Assembly (NCBI GenBank): GCA_016192425.1 | Contig: JACPUE010000015.1 | Span: 16,027-80,026, forward strand | DNA length: 64,000 nt | Direction: 5' to 3' | DNA from: Burkholderiales bacterium | Lineage (GTDB): Bacteria; Pseudomonadota; Gammaproteobacteria; Burkholderiales; Burkholderiaceae_C | Shown here: in pieces, positions 16,277-25,433 of the stretch | Numbering within the stretch: position 1 is the first letter of the stretch | Layout of the letters: each line of letters begins with the position of its first letter | The notes under the pieces: model-generated | Databases searched by the model: none | Told to the model about the DNA's origin: nothing | Seen by the model: the letters and a program-made list of their open reading frames with translations, nothing else | Position numbers and translations under genes: made by a program

Positions 16277-16531
16277 TTGGAACCAGATCAGGCATTCGGG
16301 CAGGCACTGCGCAGCCTGCGAACAAAGAGGAAGTGGACGCAGACCGACTTGGCGTTACGGGCTGACGTTGACCGCAACTACGTCTCGTTGATCGAGCTCG
16401 GCCGCAACAGCCCAAGCGTGCGCCTGATGTTCCGACTGTGTGACGCCCTCGACATCACACCCTCGGACATGCTCAAGGATGTTGAGCGGCGAATGCGGGT
16501 ACAGGCGAAGGCCCTCCCAACTGCCGATTGA
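16277..16531 (+). CDS. XRE-family helix-turn-helix regulator
   Basis: An 84-residue DNA-binding protein consisting almost entirely of one Cro/C1-type HTH: FGQALRSLRTKRKWTQTDLA, then DRNYVSLIELGRNSPS and LCDALDITPSDML. The recognition helix falls in VDRNYVSLIELG. The start is TTG, with no earlier ATG in frame. It is divergent from the zinc-ribbon membrane gene and preceded by a 9-bp inverted repeat, so it is probably an autoregulator. GC content is lower than the chromosome average. Its setting beside tRNA-Arg suggests a relic of an integrated element. Confidence 0.85.
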   Translation: MEPDQAFGQALRSLRTKRKWTQTDLALRADVDRNYVSLIELGRNSPSVRLMFRLCDALDITPSDMLKDVERRMRVQAKALPTAD

Positions 16532-16565
16532 GTACTCACAGCGGAACACCCCTAGCAAAACAATC

Positions 16566-16589
16566 TGTTGGGCACATTGTTGGGCACAA
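16566..16589 (+). repeat. Tandem direct repeat TGTTGGGCACA
   Basis: TGTTGGGCACA occurs at 16566-16576 and again at 16579-16589, 13 bp apart, between the XRE gene and tRNA-Arg. Repeats of this sort occur near integration sites of tyrosine-recombinase elements, but no integrase gene is present here. Confidence 0.5.
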
Positions 16590-16604
16590 ATCCCAAAAGT
16601 GAAA

Positions 16605-16636
16605 AAGGACTTAGCCCCTTGCGAAGCTAAGTCCTT
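16605..16636 (-). terminator. Intrinsic terminator after tRNA-Arg
   Basis: An 11-bp perfect stem AAGGACTTAGC / GCTAAGTCCTT with a 10-base loop. Read on the minus strand it is followed by TTT, giving a run of five T residues counting the stem end, then CACTTTT. It lies 8 bases downstream of the tRNA-Arg 3' end. Confidence 0.8.
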
Positions 16637-16644
16637 GTCACATA

Positions 16645-16721
16645 TGGTGCGGCTGGCAGGAATCGAACCCACGACCCCTTGGTTCGTAGCCAAGTACTCT
16701 ATCCAGCTGAGCTACAGCCGC
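16645..16721 (-). tRNA. tRNA-Arg (anticodon ACG)
   Basis: 77 bases including an encoded CCA. On the minus strand it begins GCGGCTGTAGCTCAGCTGGA. The acceptor stem GCGGCT pairs with AGCCGC before the ACCA end, the anticodon stem CTTGG/CCAAG holds loop CTACGAA with anticodon ACG, and the T arm has GTGGGTTCGAATCC. The ACG wobble A would be read as inosine and decode CGN codons. A TGCTACAAT box lies upstream and a terminator downstream. Confidence 0.97.
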
Positions 16722-16731
16722 TAAGCCTCGC

Positions 16732-16740
16732 ATTGTAGCA
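16732..16740 (-). promoter_or_regulatory. Extended -10 promoter of tRNA-Arg
   Basis: On the minus strand TGCTACAAT, an extended -10 (TGn plus TACAAT), ends 10 bases before the 5' end of tRNA-Arg. The same nonamer precedes tRNA-Ser. The -35 region is weak. Confidence 0.6.
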
Positions 16741-16770
16741 CGAATTTTCAGAGTTTCTGCAAATTTGTGC

Positions 16771-16860
<90 letters not shown>

Positions 16861-16877
16861 TGGCGGGCAAGCTTTAG

Positions 16878-16886
16878 ATTGTAGCA
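16878..16886 (-). promoter_or_regulatory. Extended -10 promoter of tRNA-Ser
   Basis: On the minus strand TGCTACAAT lies 17 bases before the tRNA-Ser 5' end, between it and the serS stop. The match to the tRNA-Arg promoter suggests tRNA-Ser can be made independently of serS. Confidence 0.5.
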
Positions 16887-16892
16887 GGATTT

Positions 16893-18221
<1,329 letters not shown>

Positions 18222-18303
18222 GATGCCCGCACTCCTAAACCCTTGGGCTGTGCCGATAACATGGGCAGGCGCGTCCCGTCTGCAGGGACGGCAGGAGGCT
18301 GCC

Positions 18304-19002
18304 ATGTTTTTTGTGTTCGGCCCATCAGGACAGATGTACCGGGGTGGCCCCGAGAACCTTGCACGCATCACGTCCGTGCGGCGGGTAAACCGCCCGCAAG
18401 CCCTGCGCACACGCGGCACAGACGAAGCGCCGCCTTTTGCGCTCGACGCGTTGCTGCCCGGCGGCGCCCCGGCGGCGCCCGGTGTGCACAGTACAGGCGG
18501 CGCCCCCACACGCACGCAAGAGGCGGTGGCAGCCTATGCCCAGACGGGGCAGCCCGTGGTGGCTGCGCGCCAACCCTTGTCGCGCGTGCGTGACGTCATG
18601 ACGCCGCACCCGTTCACCGTGCGGCCCGAAACCATCGTCAACCACGCCTGGCAGCAACTGGCGGAGCACCAGGTGTCGCAGGCACCGGTGGTCGATGCGC
18701 TGGGGCGGGTGGTGGGCCTGCTGGTGCGTGCAGACATGGCGCCGCTGGATCTGCTGCCCGAGCCGGGCCACATCCAGGCGGCCATTGCGCTGGCGCGGCG
18801 GCCCGTGTCCGCGGTGATGGTCAGCCCCGTGCCCGCCGTGGCCCCCGACACCGATCTGCGCCGCCTCACCGCCGTGCTGCTGGAAACCGGGCTGCCCGGC
18901 CTGCCCGTGACGGACGAGACGGGCGTGCCAGTGGGCTTTGTCTCGCGCACCGACATCCTGCGCGCCGTGGCCTCAGACCCCCCTCTTGACCTATGGAGTT
19001 GA
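18304..19002 (+). CDS. Protein with paired CBS domains
   Basis: A 232-residue protein. The first ~95 residues (MFFVFGPSGQMYRGGPENL onwards) are Ala/Pro/Gly-rich with no recognised domain. The rest is a Bateman module of two CBS motifs: VRDVMTPHPFTVRPETIVNHAW...QAPVVDALGRVVGLLVRAD and VSAVMVSPVPAVAPDTDLRR...GLPVTDETGVPVGFVSRTDIL. CBS pairs bind adenine nucleotides as energy sensors; the target is unknown. AGGAGG is 5 bases before the ATG at 18304, which fixes this start over an in-frame upstream ATG. It is convergent with ispH, with a dyad repeat between. Confidence 0.88.
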   Translation: MFFVFGPSGQMYRGGPENLARITSVRRVNRPQALRTRGTDEAPPFALDALLPGGAPAAPGVHSTGGAPTRTQEAVAAYAQTGQPVVAARQPLSRVRDVMTPHPFTVRPETIVNHAWQQLAEHQVSQAPVVDALGRVVGLLVRADMAPLDLLPEPGHIQAAIALARRPVSAVMVSPVPAVAPDTDLRRLTAVLLETGLPGLPVTDETGVPVGFVSRTDILRAVASDPPLDLWS

Positions 19003-19021
19003 GGGCCGGAAGAGTTTAAGG

Positions 19022-19079
19022 AAAATACGGCTCAAGCGCGCGTATTCATTGCGCAAGAAGCTATCATTTTTATAGCAAA
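19022..19079 (+). repeat. Dispersed dyad repeat, copy 5
   Basis: Full copy: GGCTCAAGCGC, then ATTGCGCAAGAAGCTATCA and TTTTTATAGCAAA. It lies between the convergent CBS and ispH genes and touches the ispH stop codon at 19080. The GCTAT-CATTTTT-ATAGC end could fold as a hairpin. Confidence 0.85.
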
Positions 19080-20054
19080 TTACTCGCTTTGCGTCAGTGC
19101 GTCCGTCTCGGCAGTACCGTCGAGCTTGAGCCCCTTGGGCAGCGGGAACTTGAGCGTTTCCTCGATGCCGCTGAGCTTGCGCACCGACACAGCGCCCAGC
19201 GCCTTGATGCGATCGATCACCTCGCGCACCAGGATTTCAGGGGCCGATGCGCCTGCCGTCAGGCCCACGCGGGCGATGCCGTCAAACCATTCGGCACGCA
19301 GCTCATCCGCAGAATCCACCATGTAGCTGGTGGTGCCCATGCGCTGCGCCAGTTCGCGCAGGCGGTTGCTGTTGGAGCTGGTCGGGCTGCCCACCACGAT
19401 GACCAGGTCCACCTGCGGACTCAGCAGCTTGACCGCATCCTGCCGGTTCTGCGTGGCATAGCAGATGTCCTGCTGCTTGGGCTCGCGCACCTTGGGGAAG
19501 CGCGCACGCACGGCGGCGGTGATCTCGGCAGCGTCGTCCACGCTCAAGGTGGTCTGCGTGACCACGGCCAGCTTCTCCTGCTGCGCAGGCTGCACGCGAG
19601 CCACGTCCGCCACGTCTTCCACCAGGTGGATGCCGCCGTCGAGCTGGCCCAGCGTGCCCTCGACCTCGGGGTGGCCCTTGTGGCCGATCATGATGAACTC
19701 ATAGCCCTCTTGCGCGAGCTTGGCCACCTCGACGTGCACCTTGGTCACCAGCGGGCAAGTGGCGTCGAAGATGTGAAAGCCGCGCGCACGGGCTTCTTCC
19801 TGCACGGCCTTGCTCACCCCATGCGCGCTGAAAATCAGCGTAGCGCCAGGCGGCACCTCGGACAGCTCCTCGATGAAGACCGCGCCCTTGGCCTTGAGGT
19901 CGTTCACCACATAGGTGTTGTGCACGATCTCGTGGCGCACGTAGATCGGCGCGCCAAACTTGGCCAGCGCACGCTCGACGATCTCGATCGCCCGGTCCAC
20001 CCCCGCGCAAAAACCGCGCGGCTCAGCCAGCAGCACCTCCTGCGGGTGGTTCAT
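19080..20054 (-). CDS. ispH: 4-hydroxy-3-methylbut-2-enyl diphosphate reductase
   Basis: Last enzyme of the MEP isoprenoid pathway, making IPP and DMAPP with a [4Fe-4S] cluster; 324 residues. The three cluster cysteines are in [11 protein letters not shown] (residue 16), DATCPLVTK (about 99) and [10 protein letters not shown] (about 197). The conserved glutamate and histidines in [10 protein letters not shown] and [10 protein letters not shown] are present. Its ATG overlaps the stop of the upstream FKBP-type gene by 4 bases, the classic slpA-ispH pair. The 3' end abuts a dyad repeat. Confidence 0.97.
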   Translation of the reverse strand: MNHPQEVLLAEPRGFCAGVDRAIEIVERALAKFGAPIYVRHEIVHNTYVVNDLKAKGAVFIEELSEVPPGATLIFSAHGVSKAVQEEARARGFHIFDATCPLVTKVHVEVAKLAQEGYEFIMIGHKGHPEVEGTLGQLDGGIHLVEDVADVARVQPAQQEKLAVVTQTTLSVDDAAEITAAVRARFPKVREPKQQDICYATQNRQDAVKLLSPQVDLVIVVGSPTSSNSNRLRELAQRMGTTSYMVDSADELRAEWFDGIARVGLTAGASAPEILVREVIDRIKALGAVSVRKLSGIEETLKFPLPKGLKLDGTAETDALTQSE

Positions 20055-20503
20055 AGCACCCCGATGACGTGCACTTCGAACGTGACCGGCTGGCCCGCCA
20101 GCGGGTGGTTGAAGTCGATCAGCAGCGCATCCTGGCTGTCGGCATTGCCCACCTGCACCACCACGCCCGCGTAGGAGCCCGCCCCGTCGGGCGTGGCAAA
20201 TTCCACCGCCTCGCCCACGTGGTACTGCTCATCAGGGTCGCCCAGGGTGTCCAGCAGCTTGCGCGATACCCACTGCTGCATGGCCGGGTTGCGCTCGCCA
20301 AAGGCCTCGCCCTGCGCCAGCTCAAAGGTGCTGCGCGTGCCCTCTTCCAGGCCCAGCAGGCGCTGCTCCAGCACGGGCGAAAGCTCGCTGTTGCCCAGCG
20401 TGAGCGTGGCGGGCTTGTCCTCGAAAGTGTTGATGACGTCGCCCTCAGGGCCCGCCAGACGGTAATGCAGGGTCAGAAAAGAACCCGGTTGAACAGTTGC
20501 CAT
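20051..20503 (-). CDS. FKBP-type peptidyl-prolyl isomerase (SlpA/FkpB type)
   Basis: A 150-residue cytoplasmic FKBP of the SlpA/SlyD kind: [20 protein letters not shown] at the start, then the inserted flap domain and [20 protein letters not shown], the typical FNHPLAG motif. It lacks the His-rich tail of SlyD. The start is the ATG for MATVQPGSF; a longer open frame upstream has no support. A TAAAAT box lies about 24 bases upstream on the minus strand. It is coupled to ispH by a 4-base overlap, as in many proteobacteria. It is divergent from radC. Confidence 0.93.
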   Translation of the reverse strand: MATVQPGSFLTLHYRLAGPEGDVINTFEDKPATLTLGNSELSPVLEQRLLGLEEGTRSTFELAQGEAFGERNPAMQQWVSRKLLDTLGDPDEQYHVGEAVEFATPDGAGSYAGVVVQVGNADSQDALLIDFNHPLAGQPVTFEVHVIGVL

Positions 20504-20559
20504 GGATGCCTCGATAAACTGGCGCCATTTTACGTTTCGGCCTTTGCGCCCCACTTGCG

Positions 20560-21273
20560 ATGCCGCTGAAAGACCTTCCTGCCGACGCGCAGCCGCGCGA
20601 AAAGCTCCTGGCGCGCGGCCCCGCCGCGCTGGCCGATGCCGAGCTGCTGGCCATCCTGCTGCGCACCGGCATTGTGGGCAAGGGCGTGCTGCAACTGGCG
20701 CAGGAACTGCTGGAGCCGCCCGCGCAAGACCCTGCCACCGGCCAGCCCACGGGCGGCTTTGGCGGCATCGCCGGGCTCCTGCACACCAGCGCGGCCGACC
20801 TGGAACGCATCAAGGGCCTGGGCCCGGCCAAGCGCGCCGAACTCGTGGCCGTGCTGGAACTGGCGCGCCGCGCGCTGGCCCAGCAACTGCGCGAGCGCGA
20901 GGTATTCGACTCGCCCCAGGCCGTCAAGCACTACCTGCAACTGCACCTGGCCGCCAAGGCGCACGAGGTGTTTGCGGTGCTGTTCCTCGACAGCCAGCAC
21001 CGCCTGCTGGCGCTGGAAGATCTGTTTCGCGGCACGCTCACGCAGACCAGCGTGTACCCGCGCGAAGTGGTGCTGCGCGCCCTGCACCCCCAGGCCGCCG
21101 CCGTGGTGCTGGCGCACAACCACCCCAGCGGCAGCGTGCAGCCCAGCCGCGCCGACGAAGCGCTCACCCAGACCCTGAAAGCCGCCTTGGCCCTGGTGGA
21201 CGTGCGCGTGCTGGACCACGTGATCGTGGCGCCGGGCCAGGCCCTGTCGATGGCCGAGAAAGGGCTGGTGTAG
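20560..21273 (+). CDS. radC: RadC-family JAB/JAMM protein
   Basis: A 237-residue RadC. An N-terminal UPF0758 helix-hairpin-helix part ([20 protein letters not shown]...[18 protein letters not shown]) precedes a C-terminal JAMM metallo-domain, with the zinc motif in [22 protein letters not shown] and a distal conserved [10 protein letters not shown]. Historically linked to DNA repair, its actual role is unproven and the fold suggests isopeptidase or protease chemistry. The downstream Smr gene begins 1 base after its stop. Confidence 0.95.
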   Translation: MPLKDLPADAQPREKLLARGPAALADAELLAILLRTGIVGKGVLQLAQELLEPPAQDPATGQPTGGFGGIAGLLHTSAADLERIKGLGPAKRAELVAVLELARRALAQQLREREVFDSPQAVKHYLQLHLAAKAHEVFAVLFLDSQHRLLALEDLFRGTLTQTSVYPREVVLRALHPQAAAVVLAHNHPSGSVQPSRADEALTQTLKAALALVDVRVLDHVIVAPGQALSMAEKGLV

Positions 21274-21274
21274 C

Positions 21275-22153
21275 GTGAGCCTGCCCGGCCATACCGCCCT
21301 GCGCCTGGCGCTGGAGCGCGCACGCGCGCCCAAGGGCGCTGCGGCGGCACCCGCCACCCCGGCTGTGGCACCGCCCGCCAGCGCGCCGGTGGCACCACCC
21401 CGGCCCGCTGCCGCGCCACGCCCAGCACGGCCTGCCCCCAGCACAGATGCTGCCCCGGTGCCGCGCAAAGCCCGCCGCAGCAGCGCGCCCACACCCCGCC
21501 GCGCCAGCGTGCGTATTACCGACCTGCAGGACCTGGCCGCCGTGGCCCGCCACCTGCTCAAAGAAAAGGCCCGCAGAGAGGCCGAAGAAAAAGCCCAGCG
21601 CGAAGCCGCAGCTCGGCGTGAAGCCGAACGCCACCTGTTCAGCCGCACGGTAGGCCCCATCACCCGGCTGCACGAGCGCAACCTGGCCCTGCCGCGCCGC
21701 CCCCTGCCGCCGCCCCTGCCCGTACAGCACCAGTTGGACGAGCAGCGCGCGCTGCAGGAGTCGATCAGTGACGACTTCGACGTGGGCACCCTGCTGGACA
21801 CCGACGACCAGCTCAGCTTTCGCCGCCCCGGCATTGGCGTGGAAGTGACGCGCCGCCTGCGCGCCGGGCACTGGAGCATTCAGCGCCAGCTCGACCTGCA
21901 CGGCCTGCGCGTGGATGAGGCCCGCGAGGCGCTGGGCCAGTTCATCCGCAATGCCCACAAGCAGGGCCTGCGCTGCGTGCGCGTGGTGCACGGCAAGGGC
22001 CTGGGCTCTCCCGGCAAAAGCCCCGTGCTCAAAGGCCGCGTGCAGCGCTGGCTGGTGCAAAAGCACGAGGTGCTGGCCTTTGTGCAGGCCCGGCCGGTCG
22101 ATGGCGGTGCAGGCGCGCTGCTGGTGCTGCTGCAGCCCGTGGGGGGGCGCTAG
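21275..22153 (+). CDS. Smr-domain protein
   Basis: A 292-residue protein starting with GTG, 1 base after radC. The N-terminal ~85 residues are Ala/Pro-rich and look disordered; then a charged helical stretch (KEKARREAEEKAQREAAARREA). The C-terminal Smr domain (from about residue 205) has LDLHGLRVDEAREAL, the conserved LDxH motif, and RVVHGKGLGSPG. Smr domains are DNA or RNA nicking nucleases; YdaL/SmrA-type proteins of this layout are widespread. It is convergent with cpdB with only 2 bases between the stop codons. Confidence 0.92.
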   Translation: MSLPGHTALRLALERARAPKGAAAAPATPAVAPPASAPVAPPRPAAAPRPARPAPSTDAAPVPRKARRSSAPTPRRASVRITDLQDLAAVARHLLKEKARREAEEKAQREAAARREAERHLFSRTVGPITRLHERNLALPRRPLPPPLPVQHQLDEQRALQESISDDFDVGTLLDTDDQLSFRRPGIGVEVTRRLRAGHWSIQRQLDLHGLRVDEAREALGQFIRNAHKQGLRCVRVVHGKGLGSPGKSPVLKGRVQRWLVQKHEVLAFVQARPVDGGAGALLVLLQPVGGR

Positions 22154-22155
22154 CC

Positions 22156-24189
22156 TTATTGCGAAAGGTCGATGGCGTACTTGGACGTGCCCTTGCCCGT
22201 GCCGTCGTCCGCCGCCAGCAGGCTCACGTTCTTCAGGCCTGCGGCCTGCGCTACGGACAGCGCGCCCGCGCCCGAGCTGAACACCACCGCACCCGCCGTC
22301 TTCACCTTGGCAAAGCGCCAGCTCTGGGCTGTGCCGTTGGCGCCGCGGGTGATGCTGGGGTGTTTGCGGATGTAGTCAATCACCACGTCGCGGTTGGCGT
22401 CGGGCGAAGCCCAGATGGTGCCCGAGCCGTCGAGCTTGTCGATGAAGCTCTTGCCGCTGGTGGCGCGGTAGTTGTTGGTGGCAATCACAAATTCCTGCGC
22501 CGGGTTAATGGCCTTGCCCAGGTAGGTCAGGTTCTTGATGCGGCTGCCCACGGGCTGGGTCACGTCGATCTCGTACTGCACGTCGGGCGTGGTGAACATG
22601 TCGAAGTTGTAGCCGGGAAAGCTGCTGATGAGCGCCTGCTCGGTGGTCTTGGCCGGGTCGATCTGGTTGAAGCGCTTGGCCGCGGCCTCCAGCCAGTTCT
22701 GGATGTCTGCGCCATTGACCTTCACCGCGTACACGGTGTTGGGGTAGAGGTACAGGTCGGCCGCGTTGTTGATGGCCAGCGGGCCCACGGCCACGTCGGT
22801 GTAGTCGGCCGCGCCCTGGAAGCCGCTCTTGAACGGCGCGCTGACCGACAGCACCGGCAGGTCCTTGTACTGCGGCAGGCTGGCCTGGATGTAGGCGGCC
22901 ACATAGGCTTGCTGCGCCTGGTTGACCACCTGGATCGCGCCGGGGTCGCCCACGTCGGCAAACAGCGTGCTCATGCGGAAGTCGGTGGTGCCGATCGGCG
23001 TCTTCACGTACTGGATGGCCGCCTGGTGCTGCGGCTCCACCAGCGGCGCAATGCCGGGGTCGGCATCCACGTACACGGCCTTGCCTGCGGCGTCCTTGCC
23101 GGTCTGGATGGTGCGCAGCGCACTCTTGCTGGCCGTTTTGTCGCTGATCCACTTGCTGCCGTCCCAGCGCAGCGCCAACTGCACCACGCCCAGGGCCTTG
23201 CCCCAGGAACTGGCCATCACCGCAGGCACGCCGTTCACGGTGCCTGCCTTGTGGTCCACCCCCGGCAGGTTGAAGCTGGGCGTGGCCGCCGTGTCGGGGA
23301 ACACGCCGTGCTGGTGGCCCATGACCATGGCGTCGATGCCCGCCACCTTGGACAAGTGCAGGCCGGGGTTCTCCATGGTGGGCGAGTAGGCCGCACCGTC
23401 CAGGCCGCCATGCAGCAGCGCCACCACGACGTTGGCGCCCTTGGCGCGCAGTTCGGGCACGTACTTGTTGGCAGATTCGACCGCGCCCTCGGTGGTGAGC
23501 TTGCCCTCCAGGTAGCGCTTGTCCCAGTTCATGATGCCGGGCGTGGTGAAGCCGATCACGCCAATCTTGATGGGCGCCTTGACCTCGGAGCCATCGGGCG
23601 CCTTGCCGGTGAGCGTGCGCTCCACAATGGTGTAGGGCTGCACCAGCGGCTTCTTGGTCTTGGCGCTGTACACGTTGGCCAGCACCATGGGAAAGCCCGC
23701 GCCTGCGCACTTCTGGCTGGCATCCACGCCGTCCACCTCCAGGCCGCCGCCCAGCACCTGGTTCAGAAACGGCAGGCCGTAGTTGAACTCGTGGTTGCCC
23801 AGCGTGCCCGCATCAAAACCCAGCGCGCCCATGGCCTTGTACATGGAAAGCTGCTGCGTGCAGGGGATGGTCTTGACCACCGCCTCATAGTCGGCCAGCG
23901 CCGTACCCTGGATAGTGTCGCCGTTGTCCACCAGCAGCGTGTTGGCAAACTCCTTGCGCGCGGCGCGCACCAGCGTGGCAGTGCGCTCAAAGCCATAGCT
24001 CTTGTCTTCGGCCAGCTTGAAGTAATCGTAGCTGCGCACGTTGAAGTGCAGGTCCGTGGTCTCCAGAATGGCCAGCGTGGCCGTGGCGCCCGTGGGCACG
24101 CCAGCATCCGAGCCACCACAGCCCGCCAGTGCCGCACACAATGCAGCCGCAGCGGCACCAGCCAACGCACGGCGCGTTACCAGCGCCAT
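22156..24189 (-). CDS. cpdB: 2',3'-cyclic-nucleotide 2'-phosphodiesterase / 3'-nucleotidase, lipoprotein form
   Basis: A 677-residue periplasmic enzyme that degrades 2',3'-cyclic nucleotides and 3'-nucleotides for scavenging. The N-terminal lipoprotein signal ends in the lipobox LAGC (Cys24). The metallophosphatase motifs follow: ETTDLHFN, DNGDTIQGTALADY, LGNHEFNYGLPF and AMVMGHQHG. The C-terminal 5'-nucleotidase domain holds the substrate loop FPGYNFDMF and ATNNYRATSGKSF. A GAGGGAGG stretch before ATG 24189, and the immediate signal peptide, favour this start over an in-frame ATG further upstream. E. coli CpdB is not a lipoprotein, so the anchor is a variation. Confidence 0.93.
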   Translation of the reverse strand: MALVTRRALAGAAAAALCAALAGCGGSDAGVPTGATATLAILETTDLHFNVRSYDYFKLAEDKSYGFERTATLVRAARKEFANTLLVDNGDTIQGTALADYEAVVKTIPCTQQLSMYKAMGALGFDAGTLGNHEFNYGLPFLNQVLGGGLEVDGVDASQKCAGAGFPMVLANVYSAKTKKPLVQPYTIVERTLTGKAPDGSEVKAPIKIGVIGFTTPGIMNWDKRYLEGKLTTEGAVESANKYVPELRAKGANVVVALLHGGLDGAAYSPTMENPGLHLSKVAGIDAMVMGHQHGVFPDTAATPSFNLPGVDHKAGTVNGVPAVMASSWGKALGVVQLALRWDGSKWISDKTASKSALRTIQTGKDAAGKAVYVDADPGIAPLVEPQHQAAIQYVKTPIGTTDFRMSTLFADVGDPGAIQVVNQAQQAYVAAYIQASLPQYKDLPVLSVSAPFKSGFQGAADYTDVAVGPLAINNAADLYLYPNTVYAVKVNGADIQNWLEAAAKRFNQIDPAKTTEQALISSFPGYNFDMFTTPDVQYEIDVTQPVGSRIKNLTYLGKAINPAQEFVIATNNYRATSGKSFIDKLDGSGTIWASPDANRDVVIDYIRKHPSITRGANGTAQSWRFAKVKTAGAVVFSSGAGALSVAQAAGLKNVSLLAADDGTGKGTSKYAIDLSQ

Positions 24190-24316
24190 GCCTCCCTCGT
24201 TGTTCCAATAGTGCATGGGTTCCATCCCGTTACCGAAAACCCCGCAGTCTGGCCAGGAGCTTTGACAGGGATGTGACGCTGCGGGCCTGCAGCGCGTTGG
24301 CCTGCGATGGGGACGG

Positions 24317-25399
24317 CTACTTCAGATTCTTCCCGAAGAAAGCGGAAATCCTGTCAAAAGGAATCTTGTCCATGCGGTCGTACAAATCGACATGGCTGGC
24401 GCCTTTGACAATCAGGAGTTCCTTCGGCTGCTTTGCTGCCGCATACGCGGTTTCTGAGAAGTAGCGTGAGTGGGCCTTCTCCCCGTGCACGAACAGGATC
24501 GGGCGTGGCGAAATCTCCTGGATATAGGTCAGGATGGGCATATTCATGAACGACTGCGGCGTGGTGATCGACCAAGAGTTGCCGGAATTGACCGCCCTCG
24601 GGTGGTAGCCGCGCGGCGTCGTGTAGTAGTCCGCGTAATCGATCAGGAACTGCGCTTCGCCGCCTTTCAACTGGTTGTAGGCTGGCTGGTAGGCGGGCTT
24701 TCCGTTCGCAGCGTCTTCCCAGCGCTGGCGGCTCATCTGCTCCAGCGCCTGCGCACGCTGCTCGGGTGTCACGCTGTCGTTGTAGCCCATGGACATGACG
24801 CGGCTCATGTCGTACATGGTGCTGGCGACCACGGCCTTGACGCGCTTGTCGGCCGCCACGGCGTTCAACGCCATGCCGCCCCAGCCGCAGATGCCGATCA
24901 TGCCGATACGCTCGCGATCGACGTAGGGCTGCAGGCCGATGAAGTCCACCGCCGCCATGAAGTCCTCGGTGTTGATGTCCGGCGAGGCGATGTTGCGCGG
25001 CTCGCCGCCGCTCTCCCCGGTATAGGAGCCATCGAAGGCCAGCGTGACGAAGCCGCGCTCGGCCATCGTCTGCGCGTAGAGGCCTGATGCCTGTTCCTTC
25101 ACCGCACCAAACGGGCCGCCGACCACGATGGCCGCCAGCCGCTGATTCCCGCGGTTCTTTGGCAGGTACACGTCTGCGGCAAGCGTAATGCCGTAGCGAT
25201 TTGTGAACGTGACCTTCTGATGATCGACCTGGTTGCTGCGCGGAAACGTCTTGTCCCATTCCTGAGCCAGACTTAGAGTATTTCCACCGATTGCAGCGGA
25301 GTTTGGCTGGGATAGAGCGGGTTGCGCGCAAACCAGCATTGCGGCAACGGCAATGACGGTGCTTTGAATGAGATTTCTGCGAGAGAGACTGCTGTTCAT
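24317..25399 (-). CDS. Secreted alpha/beta hydrolase, dienelactone-hydrolase-like
   Basis: A 360-residue protein with a cleavable signal peptide (hydrophobic residues 12-28, cleavage near ALS-QP). The alpha/beta hydrolase core has RLAAIVVGGPFGAVKEQ and the nucleophile elbow GICGWGGMAL, where Cys replaces the usual Ser, as in dienelactone hydrolase. The catalytic His is in GASHVDLYD near the C-terminus, and the acid is likely near RPILFVHGEKAHS. It follows the YqhD-like dehydrogenase with a 34-base gap on the same strand, so they are likely one operon. Base composition is less GC-rich than the core genes around it. The substrate is unknown. Confidence 0.85.
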   Translation of the reverse strand: MNSSLSRRNLIQSTVIAVAAMLVCAQPALSQPNSAAIGGNTLSLAQEWDKTFPRSNQVDHQKVTFTNRYGITLAADVYLPKNRGNQRLAAIVVGGPFGAVKEQASGLYAQTMAERGFVTLAFDGSYTGESGGEPRNIASPDINTEDFMAAVDFIGLQPYVDRERIGMIGICGWGGMALNAVAADKRVKAVVASTMYDMSRVMSMGYNDSVTPEQRAQALEQMSRQRWEDAANGKPAYQPAYNQLKGGEAQFLIDYADYYTTPRGYHPRAVNSGNSWSITTPQSFMNMPILTYIQEISPRPILFVHGEKAHSRYFSETAYAAAKQPKELLIVKGASHVDLYDRMDKIPFDRISAFFGKNLK

Positions 25400-25433
25400 G
25401 GGAACTTCCTTGGGTGAAGTGAAAATTGGGTGC

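Noticed and set aside
15569..16531. Toxin-antitoxin pair (zinc-ribbon protein with XRE protein)
   Set aside because: The genes are divergent, not co-directional, and the membrane protein is 205 residues with no toxin motif.
16440..16724. A plus-strand frame reading through tRNA-Arg (ends ...IEPTTPWFVAKYSIQLSYSR)
   Set aside because: This peptide is the translation of the tRNA antisense strand and is a common false gene call.
22159..24276. A 705-codon open frame on the plus strand
   Set aside because: Antisense shadow of cpdB, which has all its metal motifs and a lipobox on the other strand.
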